A stretch of 64,000 bases of DNA from Myotis daubentonii (GCF_963259705.1 NC_081842.1:181292349-181356348), one strand, 5' to 3'; shown: positions 34,708 through 45,480, numbered from the stretch's first letter. Program-made: numbers and translations. The notes: generated from the letters alone by a model not told the origin.

Positions 34708-36690
34708 ATCTAGACGTTGAGTTGTTCAGTGGTTGCTCCCTTGGTGGCAGTGACTCCTTGGTCTGTGGTTGCTCTTCGGGCGGTTGCGGTAGCAGCTGCT
34801 CTTCAGTTGTCAGCAGCTCCTCTGGTGGGTGCTGTTCACAGCTGTGGTGGCTCTTCTGGCTGGTGGGGCGAGGTTTCACGTACAGCTGCTGTTCCTCAGC
34901 AGAGGATGTGGTGCTCAGGAGGTTGCTGTTCCTTGGATCTGCTGCGTTGATTTAAAGGCACAAAATACAACACAACAAGGCACCACGTACCAGGCACTAT
35001 ACACAAATATATTTACGATATTAATAACCCCAATTAAAGGTGACCACCTGAATTAAGAGAATTAGGGGATAAGGAAGAAGGAAGAGAAAAAGATAAAAGA
35101 GAGAAAGGAAAAGAAAAGTAGGGACCAAAAAAAGGGAGTGCAAAAATGAAATTGGGAAAAAGGAAGGGGGAAAATAAAAGCGAGAAAAGAAAAGAAAAAA
35201 AAAAAGAGCGAAAAGAGAGAATGAAGTGGAAGAGGGGAAGAGACTTTTTATATGAGGAGAATACTCCTATAGAACAGCCATTAAGCCCAACAAATTCCAG
35301 CAACAGCTCCCTGGATATGAATGCAAACTAGAAACAACCAATAATATAACGATGAAAATAGAATGGTGAACACTAATCCCAAAATAAAATAAAGAAAAAA
35401 TAAAATGGCACTTTAAAAAATGGTAAAATGGTAGCAGTAATAATACTGGTTAAAAATAAGAAGGTAGTAATTAAAAGGGTAAAATCAGGTGATGGAAAAA
35501 GAAGAAAAAAAAAAAAGAACAGAAAAAAAAATTTAAAAAAAAATTGGTTTCTTAGTTAAAAAGTGAAAAAAGAAAAAAAAATTGCAGTAGTGAATGTCCT
35601 TCGTTTCTTCTATTCTTCAGTGTGGCTCGCCTTAGACCTTCCAGGTATTCAGGAGAGTGTTGAGATTCCCTGCGATATACTGTTCCTCTGTGTTGTAAAC
35701 CACAGTCCTTATTTTAAAGCATGCCGCATTTATTTCCCAGACTGCCTTATTTTGTGTTTAGCAAAGAGTCAGTTTGTGGGTCAGCCTCTGGGTGGCAGTG
35801 TTCTGGGGTTGGCCTCTGAGGCTATAGGGCCTCTCTGTCCAGTGGAAGTTCACTGCCCAGAGCTGACTGCGTAATAGTTAGTTACCAGCGCTATGTTGTT
35901 GCTGGGATTGAAAATCCCCCTATAGGCCAGACCCTGTTAACTCCCAGGGACTGATCAGGTTATCTTAATCCTTGATCTCGTTCAGGGTGGAATCTGGGTG
36001 TGGCTGTGCTCCTTGCCTGGGGGCTGGGGGGAGGAGACTCACTCTCAGGAGCGGGTGGCTGCCCCAGTCCTGGCCTCAGGGGTGTCTCAGCACTCAATTC
36101 ACTACCACCTCTCCCGGCTCCCCCTCTTTCCCCAGTCTCTCCCCAGATTCCACTCCTCAGCACACTCTCCCTCTCTTCAGCACAGGTGAGTGTCTGTATC
36201 CGAAATGTCCCATGAACAGGATTCAGTGTAAACAAACAAACAAATGCCGGCCGCGGAAATGGGGAAGGCTTGGTTTCTGTAAGCTTCTTCTCTTACCGGG
36301 ACTGCATGGTCAGGTCAGCTCTTCAGGCTGCCCCCTTTAGGCTCAGTCCTCCGTGATCACAGAACCCAGCTCTCAATTTCCCTGGCGGCGCCAGGAATCC
36401 CGCGGTTCTCCTTTCCCCTGTCAGGGGCTGTGCCTGTCCCAAGGGACGCGGCTGTCTGCCACGCGGTCTCCCTCCGACTCTCTGGGCTCAGAGGTCAGGC
36501 AAACTTTCCTGCCCAAATCCCTGGGGTTTTTTTACCTTTCCAGGGGAGTTCTGCTCTTCCCGGCTGCAAACCCTCTCACCAGCTGAGCAATTTCGCCAAT
36601 TCGGTGTGAGTGTTACTAGCTTCAGCTTCCATTTGCTCCGGGACACGACCTGGGACACGTCTGCCTATATCGCCGCCATCTTGGTTCTCC
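34708..36690 (-). promoter_or_regulatory. L1-A 5'UTR / internal promoter region
   Basis: About 1,983 bp, roughly twice the human L1 5'UTR. In sense order: a GC-rich, CpG-containing promoter-proximal part (about 35900-36690); a strongly pyrimidine-rich tract (plus strand A/G-rich, about 35046-35600); then a Q/E/P-coding-like GC repeat zone (34730-34950) just before ORF1, the short version of the minisatellite seen in L1-B. It should contain the RNA polymerase II internal promoter that starts transcription at the element's first base. That role is established for L1s generally and inferred here. Confidence 0.8.
36671..36684 (-). promoter_or_regulatory. YY1-like site at L1-A 5' end
   Basis: The sense strand reads CCAAGATGGCGGCG starting 7 bases from the 5' terminus. 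A YY1 site in the same place (CAAGATGGC) directs accurate transcription start in human L1. Confidence 0.75.
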
Positions 36691-37990
36691 GGAAAGTTTT
36701 TTTTAAATGTAACTTGTAATAACATAAAAAATATGAAACACATGAATAAGTCTGATGAAACTTGCAAAGAACCTATATACTTAAAACTACAAAATATCAC
36801 AGAGGTTGAAGAAGAACTAAATAAGTGGAGACATACCCTGTTAAGGGTTCAAAAGACTGAAAGTTTTTTAGATGTTAATTCTCTCATTTTGTCTCATTGA
36901 TTCAATACATCCCAGCAGCATTTTTTGCAGAAATCTAGAGATTTGAACATATATTGCACAAAAGAAAATATGTTTATGTCAAATAAGCTCATGAAAAGAT
37001 TCTCAAGCCCTAACCGGTTTGGCTCAGTGGATAGAGCATCAGCCTGCAGACTGAAGGGTCCCAGGTTCGATTCCGGTCAAGGGCATTGGCTGTGGGCACA
37101 TCCCCATTAGGGGGTGTGCAGGAGGTAGCCGATAAATGTTTCGCTCTCATCAATGTTTCTAACTCTCTATCCCTCTCCCTCCTTTCTGTAAAAAATCAAT
37201 AAACTATTTTTTTAAAAAAAAAAAGATTCTCAACATCATAGTCATTGGGAAATAAAATTAAAACCCAATAAGATACCACTACACATTGATTAGAATGGCT
37301 AAAATGAAAAAGACTGACTATACCAAGTGCAGGAAAGATTTGAAACCCTCATAATGGTGGGAATGTAAAATGCTATGACCACTGTGGACAACAGTTTGGC
37401 AGTTTCTTAAAACGTTAAACACACAGCTGTCATATGATCCAACCATTTTACTCCTGGGTTTTTCCTCAAGAGAAAATAGAGCATAAATCCATACAAAGTC
37501 ATACACCTGAATGTTCCTAGCAGTTTTCTCTGTAATAACCAAAAAATAGAAGGAAAAAAAAACACAAATGTCCATCAACAAACAGATCAATGGATGTAAA
37601 AAATGTGGTATGTCCACACAGTAGACTACTGATAAAAAGAAACACACAACATGGGTGAATCCTAAAGTAATTATGCTGGGTAAAAATAAGCCAGATTATT
37701 TTTAAAAGAACATGCACTATCTGATTGCCTTTATGTAAAGCTCTTTATGTAAAATAACAAATGTATAGTGACAGGGAGCAGGTTACTGGTGGTCTGTGAT
37801 GATGGAAAGTTGAGATGAGAAGGTCCAGGAAGAAGAGTATGAAGGAACTGTGGGTGGTGATGATACATCCACTATCTTGGTATAGAAATGGGTCTATGGG
37901 TGCATGTGTATGTCAAAACTTAAAAAAAAAATTATAGTTTTAAATGCATGCAGTTTATTCTATGTCAGCTATACCTCAATAAAAAAAAAA
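36691..37990 (+). mobile_element. Ancient L1 (L1M-like), right part of the split element
   Basis: It continues the relic at 28720-29594: 'aactaaataagtggagacataccctgtt', 'ataagataccactacacattgattagaatggc', 'tttggcagtttcttaaaacgttaaacac' and an ending 'gctatacctcaataaaaaaa'. It is heavily mutated and further interrupted by the Ves SINE at 37007. Confidence 0.82.
37007..37220 (+). mobile_element. Ves SINE with 13-bp target duplication
   Basis: Full-length head (GCCCTAACCGGTTTGGCTCA), B box GGTTCGATTCC, AATAAA-like 'caataaac' and an A-rich tail. The exact duplication aaaagattctcaa is at 36994-37006 and 37221-37233. A small deletion in 'gggcattggctgtggg' relative to the other copies marks this copy. 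Confidence 0.96.
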
Positions 37991-38039
37991 ACATGCAAAA
38001 AAATTCTCCAGTGGTTTCACATCATCACATAGTCATTTG

Positions 38040-38510
38040 AACCTTATTCTAAAACTTTATTGTGTTTATTTTGGCCCTGCCTGCCTCTCTTTCTTATCTG
38101 ATAGGTTCTCTTCTCTCCTCTACTGCCCCACAATGGCCTTCCTTCTTCTCCCTGTAAGCCCTTTACACACCAAAGTCTTTCACTTGATTTTTCTTCTTCT
38201 CCAAGACATTCCCTTGGCTGGCTCATGGCTTCAGTGCTTAGCACACCCATCACCCTTGAGAGAGGTCTTCTGGATGACCTGGACCAAAGAGGTACCACTG
38301 CACACTGTTCCTCTCTGCCATACAGGATTTCCTCCCTTCATAACATTTATCACCTACTTGTTTATGTATCTCTCCTTCCTAAAAAGCAAATGCTTTAAGG
38401 GCAAATACCTTCTCTATCTTGCTCATTACTTTATCCCCAGTGTCTAGAGCACCCCCTGGCACATGGTAGAAACTTAGTAAATATTTTTGAATGAATGGCT
38501 AAATGCAGTA
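38040..38510 (+). mobile_element. L2 LINE 3' half
   Basis: 'cttccttcttctccctgtaagccc', 'agagaggtcttctggatgacc', 'cttatcc ccagtgtctagagcacc' and 'cctggcacatggtagaaacttagtaaatatttttgaatgaatg' give L2 order to its terminus. Confidence 0.82.
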
Positions 38511-39061
38511 AACCGTTGAAGTCTTGAAAGTAAAAGCCACTGAAGTGTTCACTTTTCATTAAGTATTAACATCCTATACATGTGAGAGAGCTTGGTTTTA
38601 AAGCATTTACTTTCCTAATTCATATTCTTAATCCATTCATCTTTCTGACTTTCAGGAATGATTACTTTTCTCTGTTTACAAGCCAAGATCAGCTTCTTTG
38701 ACATATATAAACTCCAGGCTGCTTTCCAACTGGGTTCTAATAATGCCCCCTCTGATATTGTAATTCATCAAAAACTCAAGCATAAAATAAAGAATTTAGG
38801 ATAAATTCCTTGTCTCAAAAATTCAGGGCATAGGAGGCAAAAGCAAGTATTCCAATGTTGTTGAAGTGTTGGGGTGAAAGAAAGAAATGAAAAAATATGT
38901 TGACCTACTATGAGCCAAGCAGAACCATTGGATATGGCAAATATTATTTATCTCCTTGTTCTAAAGATGAAAACTGAGCAAATCTTCTAATGTCAAAAAT
39001 CCATGTTCTCTCCAGTAAGGAAAGTACCTACAAGTAAAACTAGAAGAGAAAGAATTGTGTT
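38511..39061. other. Unassigned non-coding stretch
   Basis: No recognised feature. Confidence 0.4.
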
Positions 39062-39700
39062 ACCAGTCATGATAAGCTAAATTATGCTGTAATAACAGTC
39101 CAAGATCTCAGTGATCAAGCCCAAAACAAGCTTATTTCTAGCTGACAGAAAGTACCTTGTCAGTCCAAGTGCCTACCTAGGCAGCCGTGGGCAAACTACG
39201 GCCCGCGGGCCGGATCCGGCCCATTTGAAATGAATAAAACTAAAAAAAAAAAAAAAAAAAGACCATACCCTTTCATGTAATGATGTTTACTTTGAATTTA
39301 TATTAGTTCACACAAACACTCCATCCATGCTTTGCTTTTATTCCGGCCCTCCGGTCCAGTTTAAGAACCCATGGTGGCCCTCGAGTCAAAAAGTTTGCCC
39401 ACCCCTGTACCTAAGGCAGCGTTCCTCCATGTTGGTTCAGTATTCAAAGATTCTTCAATTCTACGGCCCCTCCATTGCAATACTTACTTCCATGATCTTG
39501 GAGCAAGGGGAGAAGAACCATGAAGAACTGCACTCCATCTCTTAAATGTTCCCACCCAGAAATGACCTATGTCAATTCCACTCACATTTTAATGGCCAGA
39601 TCAAATCTAATGACTTTGGCTAATGTTAAGAGAATGAAAGGACAATCACTCCATGTGCCTGGAAGGAGGAGATCAGATATACTAGTGGATGGCATAAAGG
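39062..39700 (-). mobile_element. Old LTR-like (MaLR-like) repeat, antisense, split by a hAT MITE
   Basis: Left piece: 'tatgctgtaataacagtccaagatctcagtg...gcttatttctagctgac'. Right piece: 'ttcctccatgttggtt...acttccatgatcttggagcaagg' and 'tatgtcaattccactcacattttaatggccag'. In order these match the complement of an ancient mammalian LTR. The family is not certain. Confidence 0.5.
39182..39407. mobile_element. 226-bp hAT-type MITE (second family)
   Basis: Ends are CAGCCGTGGGCAAACTACGG and the complement of CAGGGGTGGGCAAACTTTTT. The 8-bp flanks tacctagg (39174-39181) and tacctaag (39408-39415) differ at one base. There is an internal A19 run and no coding capacity. The family is different from the 235-bp MITEs. 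Confidence 0.9.
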
Positions 39701-41448
39701 TCTTCCTCAGGTTTCAATCATGGAGGACCTTGAGCTTCAACTGAAGAAAGTAGACTTATAGTTAGCCAGTGTACAACCATGACAGGTTTCGAACATTGAA
39801 TGGTAGTATCAGAATTAAGGCTCTATTAAGGCCTCATGTTATCCCCTGAGGCTTGATTTCAACCTATGAACACTTAGAAATGTTAATCTTGTCTATGCCT
39901 GCAAGCACATAGGCCTGTATGTCTAAGCATTTGCATTTAAGGTAAAGGGGACTTAGATCCATCTAATCTTGATGTAAATATGGATTAGCTCATGTCTATT
40001 TGTCCAACACTGCAGGTGGGAACTTTCTAATCATATCCCCATCTCTTGTCAGTTATTACTGCCCCACACCCTCAGCCCTGACAAAACATCATCTAAACAG
40101 CTGGAACTTCTACTTGCTGACTTTGCAAAAGCTTCTCTTAAATTCCTCTTTTCTTAGAAAGTGGCTCTGGCCAAGTGCTGAGAAGTTCACACCAGATGGG
40201 ATACATTTACACATAAGCAGGGCCAAAGAACGCTCGTCTCTTTGTGCATGGCCACAGGCTGGAGAGAAAGCATTGTCTGAATGCTCTGTTTTTCACACCT
40301 GTCAGATGTAACAATTCTGTGTGTGCCTGCTTTCTGGTGAAGGAGACTTCCCCAATAAATAAAATATTTTTAAATATACAGTTATACTTTCCACCACCAC
40401 CACCCCCCACTCTAATGCCCTTCCCTTCACATGCTTGTGATCTTGAATCAAAGCCAAAAAGATGTTCTTTAGTCATGTGTCTAAAAGTTGGAGCGTGGGT
40501 CTGTCCATTTCCTATTTAATTTATGAGAGGAACATGTTCTGAATACAATCACATGCCAGATATAGTCATTTTTTCCAGGTCCTTTCTCTGTAGAGTTGGA
40601 ATGTGTGTCTTCAAGTTCAGTCCTCTTCTACTTGGAAGATACGTGCATGTTGGATTCCCTGGAAAGTGGGCCCTGAGATGGAAAGTAGCATGCAAGAAGT
40701 TTATTAGGGCGCATGAGAAATCTACAACTGTGGAAGGGAAGGAAAGGATACAGGAGGAGGCAGAAGGAAAAGCCAGGCTGCAAAAAAAGGCTTTGGCTGA
40801 CCCTACAGGCAGCTCAAAAGCTAGAGAGGCCCTTCATAATGAACCACTTTACAGCAAAAGGCGCAGGATTTCTGCATTGAGCACTCATGGGATGCAGGCT
40901 ACTCCAGAAAGTAGGCCCAGATTTGGGTAAGGCAGCTCTCTCCAGTCCAGGGTAATTTCTAGAGAAGATCCGAAGCATTTTCAGCCACTAAGGAGAAAGG
41001 AGGATCAAGATGGCAAATTACAGCATCTACCACATATTTTATATCCACAGCTGGAATTCAAGTTAGGCAGTGTGATGGCCCCCTAGACCCGATGAGCACT
41101 AGACCTAGATCAGCCTCCAAAATCTGGGTGACCTTTAGTCAAGCAGAACTAAGTAACTCAGGCAGTCACATGGGCTTTGAACCCCAGTAAATACCAGGCC
41201 TCCAGTCAAGCTCTTGGGGTATCTGATCCTGCCCTAAACCCATAGAACACAGTCCAGGACAAATTCCCAGATTGCACCAGCCTGTAAGGGGAAGCTGGGA
41301 ATAGATGTGTCTCACTCCCCCACTTAGTTTAGTTCCATTCCTGAAAGGCTGATATTGGCTGAGAAAGAGCCCACTGCTATAGATCATCCTATGTCTTTAA
41401 ATCAAACCAAGTCACCCACATGGAGGATAGCAAGTACACAAGCTCCTT
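39701..41448. other. Unassigned non-coding stretch
   Basis: Possible LTR-like phrases around 40650-41050 ('gcaagaagtttattagggcgc') cannot be assigned. The 135-codon frame at 40523-40930 lacks supporting signals. No gene is called. Confidence 0.35.
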
Positions 41449-41650
41449 TTTTTTTCTTTTTCCCCCCTCATTATTAAGATATTAAAAATGTATCCTTATC
41501 CCCCCAATGTCCCTTAATCCCCCCAATCCTACCCTCACCCTCACCCCCTGTTGTCCACATCCATCGCTTATGCTTATATGCATGCATACAAGCCCTTTGG
41601 TTGATCTCTCCCCCTCACCCCCACACTCCTCTACCTTCCCTCTGAGTTTT
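41449..41650 (-). mobile_element. 5'-truncated L1 3'UTR fragment, same family as L1-A
   Basis: A T-run followed by 'ccacatccatcgcttatgcttatatgcatgcataca' and 'ttggttgatctctccccctc' matches the L1-A 3'UTR in the same orientation. Only about 200 bases remain, so this was a very short insertion. No clear target duplication was found. Confidence 0.85.
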
Positions 41651-41861
41651 GAGCATTACTTTGCTCAAGATCTTATTCTCCTTCCCACATCCAAGCATTG
41701 CCTGGCGTAGAGTTTCTTTCATCCTGCTGTCCTGGGAAGAGTTGAAGGAATGTGATTTCCCAGCTGGGTTCCTACTCCTCTGTGCTTCCAGCTTTCCATC
41801 AGCCTCTGACTCTTCGGCCGCTGGATGTTTCAGGTAACCTACATGCAAGCTAGGAGATGCT

Positions 41862-42290
41862 TGGTATTGTGGCATGAATTGTATCTCCCCCTCCACCCCC
41901 CCCCCCCACCTCCCGATGAAATGAAATTGTAACCCTCCATTACCTAGAATGTAAACTTACATAGAAATAGGTCAATAAAATGAGGTCAATAATCCAGTAT
42001 ACACTAGTGTCTTTATGAAAAGGGGAAATGGTCACCCAAACAGGGAAAATGCCATGTGAATTTGAAAGCAGAGATTGGGGTAAAGTATCTGTAAACAAAA
42101 TAGCACCAAAGATTGCCAACAAGTCATCAGAAGGTCGGGGCAAGGCATAGAATGTATTCTCCCTCTCACAGACCCTACTGATAACTTGATCTTGAACTTC
42201 TAGCCTCCAGAACCATGCGACAATAAATTCTATTATTTAAGCCACCTAGTGTGGGGTGCTTTGTTATGGCAGCCCTACGAAACTAGTACA
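41862..42290 (+). mobile_element. MaLR-like solo LTR
   Basis: It begins TGGTATTGTGGCATGAATTG and ends 'ttgttatggcagccctacgaaactagtaca', the forward version of the LTR seen in antisense at 4034 and 56922. Contains an internal C-run. Confidence 0.65.
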
Positions 42291-42467
42291 CCTGGGAACC
42301 TGGTCCGTCCATAGCCCACATCCTAGTCATCACACTACATAGGCCTACCACAGGCCTCCTTGAAGTAAGGAAACGACATTATATCATGGTCATAAAGCCG
42401 TTAAATGAAAGGTAATAGCAGGACATTAGAAACTGTGTCGTCTGCAAATCAAAACCACAATAAAATA

Positions 42468-42599
42468 CAGGCATACCTCATTTCATTGTACTTGGCTTTA
42501 TTGCTCTTCACAGATATTGCATTTTTCACTAATTGAAGGCAAGATTCTTCACAAGCAATGGTCTAAAACCAAACTTGCAGTACCTCTGAAGTATGCCTG
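42468..42599. mobile_element. Tigger-type MITE, 132 bp
   Basis: CAGGCATACCTCA at the left and the complement CAGGCATACTTCA at the right form the inverted ends. TA flanks sit at 42466-42467 and 42600-42601. Sequence next to the left end ('tttcattgtacttggctttattg') matches Tigger1-like ends. Confidence 0.85.
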
Positions 42600-42621
42600 T
42601 ATCAGCTCACACCCACGAGTC

Positions 42622-42856
42622 CAGTGACGGCGAACCTTTTGAGCTCGGCGTGTTAGCATTTTGAAAAACCCTAACATAACTCTGGTGCCATGTCACATAT
42701 AGAAATTTTTTGATATTTGCAACCATAGTAAAACAAAGATTTATATTTTTGATATTTATTTTATATATTTAAATGCCATTTAACAAAGAAAAATCAACCA
42801 AAAAAATGAGTTCGCATGTCACCTCTGACACACGTGTCATAGGTTCGCCATCACTA
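42622..42856. mobile_element. 235-bp hAT-type MITE, copy 2
   Basis: Same length as the copy at 26916. Direct comparison shows 9 differences in 235 bases (about 96%), several at CpG-type positions. The 8-bp flanks cacgagtc and cactaggc match at 6 of 8 bases. Inserted in an ancient L1. Confidence 0.92.
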
Positions 42857-43560
42857 CACTAGGCTGACTACTATCAAAAAATAAATAAATAACAAGTGTT
42901 GGTGAGAATGTGGAGGTTTCTCAGAAAACTAAAAATAGGAGACTGACACACTACCTACTATGCTAATGAGGCACCTAAAAAAAAACAAACAAACTGAAAC
43001 TAGAATTTCCATGCAATTCAGCAATCCCACTTCTGGGTATATATCCAAAAGAATTGGAAGAAGGAACTTGAAGATATATTTGCACACCCATGTTCATTGT
43101 AGCATTATTCACAATAGCCAAGAGGTGGAAGCAGTTCAAGACCCATCCATAGATGGATGGGTAAAGAAAATGTGGAATATACATACAATGGAATATTATT
43201 CAGCCTTAAAAAAGAAGGAAATCTGTCACATGCTACCACATGGATGAGCCTTGTGGACATTATGCTGAGTAAAATCAGCCAGTCACCAAAGACAAATCCT
43301 GTCTTATTCCACTCTGAGCTATTGGGAGTAGTGAAACTTGTAGAAACAGAAAGCAGAATGGTGGTTTCCAGGGGCTGTGGGGAGTGGGTAGTGGGGAGTT
43401 GTTCAATGGATATAGAGTTTCAGTTTTCAAGGTGAAAAAGTTTTAGAGACCCTTTACACAATAATGTGAACATAGTTAACACTACTACACTGTACGCCTA
43501 CAAATTGAGAGGATAAACTTTATATTATGTGGTTTTTAAACCACAATTAAAAAGAAAAAG

Positions 43561-44659
43561 GGGCCAGAGGCTAGGTCATCTGGCTCCAGGCCCAGCACTC
43601 ACTTTTTCTACAGCATGCCACTTCTCGCTGCCTACAGCATCCACACCGTGCTTCGTAGAAGGACAAGGACAGGCTGGTCACTTGAGAAGAGCACTGCCCA
43701 TCATTGGAGCCAGTAAGTCAGGAAAGAGGGGCATGCATTGAGCATCTATTTGGGGAGCTCCAAGTATGTATACATTATTTCACATGATCTCATCCGCAAC
43801 ACTGGGAAACAGTCATCATTTCTCCATCTTGCAGATGATGGAGCTGAAGCTCAGAGGGTGAAGGTGTCTGTTTAAGTCCTGTTGCTGAGAGGAGGCCAAC
43901 CTGGGCTTTACACCCACCACTCCAGACTCCTGACATGGTTAATAGAGATTTTAGGAGCTTTTCTGAGGTAACTGGAACTCTCCCTCTCTGCCACACACGC
44001 TCTCATTTCTGTGTTCATCTGATTTTTTTCTTTCCTTTTTCTTTTTTTCTGTAAGGGAAAACTGATCATCTAGTGAAAAATATTTTCCTTAGAGATCACT
44101 TAAGGTTTTTGGCAATTTGGATTGCCAAATATCGCAACAGAGAAAGAAGTAAGATGTGGGACTGAGGGGGAAAAGTAAACATTCAACCAGTCCTGAAAGG
44201 CTTGGGAAATGCTTCAGGCACGTCTCCCTCACCACCCCCCCAGACAGTCACAGAACCTTTCAAGTTGGCAGGCCCTCGGGAGGCTGTGCTAGGGTGGCCT
44301 AGGCCAGCACTTGCCAATCTCAGGAACCCTCTCAAATCCTGCCCACTGAAAACAAACCAGCCACCCCCACCCCCAAGTCTTGGTGTGTTTGAATTTCTTT
44401 CCCTCTTGCCAAAACCTGATTTCCTGTTTCTAAGAAAAAAACTTTTAAAATACCCCTTTAAAAGAAAAAAAAAATGTCTCCTTAAGGCAGTTTAAACATC
44501 AAAGAGCTCTGAGAAAGTAGGGTTCTGTTTGGCTAAGTGCACATGAATCGGGAAAAAAAAATTCTGATTAAATTTTCCCTTTTAAGTACTAAGGATTTTG
44601 CTGGACTTGGGCAAAAGATTTACGGACAAAACATAGATTCTTGGGGGCTGTAAGAACAT
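43561..44659. other. Mostly unassigned; MIR-like piece at about 43770-43930
   Basis: 'ccatcttgcagatgatggagctgaagctcagagggtgaagg' at about 43822-43862 is an antisense MIR core. The rest holds nothing recognised. Confidence 0.5.
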
Positions 44660-44760
44660 TCACCGGGTCCAATGGCTCATTCTAGAGATGAGGAGTGTGA
44701 GGCCCAGAGAAGGAAAGTGACTTTCCTAAGGCCTCACAGCAAGGAAACATCCAGTCTTCT
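44660..44760 (-). mobile_element. MIR SINE fragment, antisense
   Basis: 'gagatgaggagtgtgaggcccagagaaggaaagtgactttcctaaggcctcacagcaa' is the complement of the MIR core. Confidence 0.8.
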
Positions 44761-45040
44761 GCTGTTTCCACACATCTCCCAAATTTTCTTGACATTGGAA
44801 GTGGTAAGACTTTTTTCAAAGTCAAAGGTAATTTAGTTTGAAACATTCAGAAGGAAGCTAACACCTGATCTCACTTTTTTATGACATCAGATTTTTAAAA
44901 ATAGACATAAATACCTTTACTGAGCACTCACTGTGCACATACATTATTCATTTAATCACCACGACATTTCTATGAAATATTTATTGTAGTCTCTCTATTA
45001 AAAAAAAAAAATGAAGGGGAAGAGAAAAGATTCAAATTCT

Positions 45041-45240
45041 GTTTAAAATATATGTTTATTGGCTTTAGAAAGGAAGGTAGAGGGAGAGATAGAAATATCA
45101 GTGATGAAAAAGAATCATTGATTGGCCATCTCCTGCACACCCCCTCCTGGGGATTGAGCCCTCAACCAGGCCATGTGCCCTGACCAGAATCAAACCATGA
45201 CCTCCTGGTTCATAGGTTGACACTCAACCACTGCCAGGCT
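45041..45240 (-). mobile_element. Diverged Ves-like SINE, antisense
   Basis: On the plus strand: 'gtttattggctttagaaaggaagg', 'attggccatctcctgcacacccc', 'ccaggccatgtgccctgaccagaatcaaacc' and 'acactcaaccactgccaggc'. These are the complement of an older Ves subfamily (head CAGTGGTTGAGTGTCAACCT-like), the same type as 53797. Confidence 0.8.
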
Positions 45241-45284
45241 TGTTGTGTTTTTTGAGTGGCCAAAAGGTGCCAGGCTCTTTCCAA

Positions 45285-45480
45285 TACCTCATATCAATTC
45301 TCCTCAAAGCAATCCTAAGAAATACGTATTATCATCTTCATCGCACAAATTTAAAAAAATCAGATCTTTAAGAAATTTGTCAACTTTCCCAAGCTCTCAC
45401 CACCAGGAAGTGGTAGAACTGGGGTTGGAACCTACACCTGGACTCGAAAGCCCATTCTCTTTCGTTAACCCACTTTGCAG
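45285..45480 (-). mobile_element. MIR SINE, antisense
   Basis: 'caattctcctcaaagcaatcctaag' and 'aggaagtggtagaactggggttggaacc' follow the complement of MIR. Confidence 0.65.

Larger units (their letters stand above)
29595..36690 (-). mobile_element. L1: Full-length L1 retrotransposon with both ORFs intact (L1-A)
   Basis: The element is 7,096 bp between perfect 14-bp target duplications (ggaaagtttttttt at 29581-29594 and 36691-36704). The empty site TTTTTTTT/AAATG fits the L1 endonuclease TTTT/AA preference. In sense (minus) order it has a YY1-like site at the 5' end, a ~2.0-kb 5'UTR, ORF1 (316 aa), a 49-bp spacer, ORF2 (1273 aa) and a ~290-bp 3'UTR with AATAAA (29621-29626), followed by a T-rich complement of the poly(A) tail. 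All parts expected of an autonomous LINE-1 are present and unbroken. It sits inside an older L1. Activity is an inference; only structure is seen. Confidence 0.97.
42430..43560 (+). mobile_element. Ancient L1 (L1M-like) 3' end with two nested DNA transposons
   Basis: L1 phrases run on across two interruptions: 'ctgcaaatcaaaaccacaat', then 'cagctcacacccacgag', then 'ggctgactactatc', 'aacaagtgttggtgagaatgtgg', 'tgcacacccatgttcattgtagc' and the 3'UTR to 'ccacaattaaaaag'. The interruptions are the elements at 42468 and 42622. Coding is destroyed. Confidence 0.85.

Noticed and set aside
34061..34720. 219-codon plus-strand frame opposite L1 ORF1
   Set aside because: A mirror of the ORF1 coding strand: the codon bias of E/K-rich coiled coil gives an S/F/L-rich antisense frame. 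Other antisense L1 frames (30037-30975, 31429-31887, 32497-32766, 59883-60392) are the same kind of shadow.
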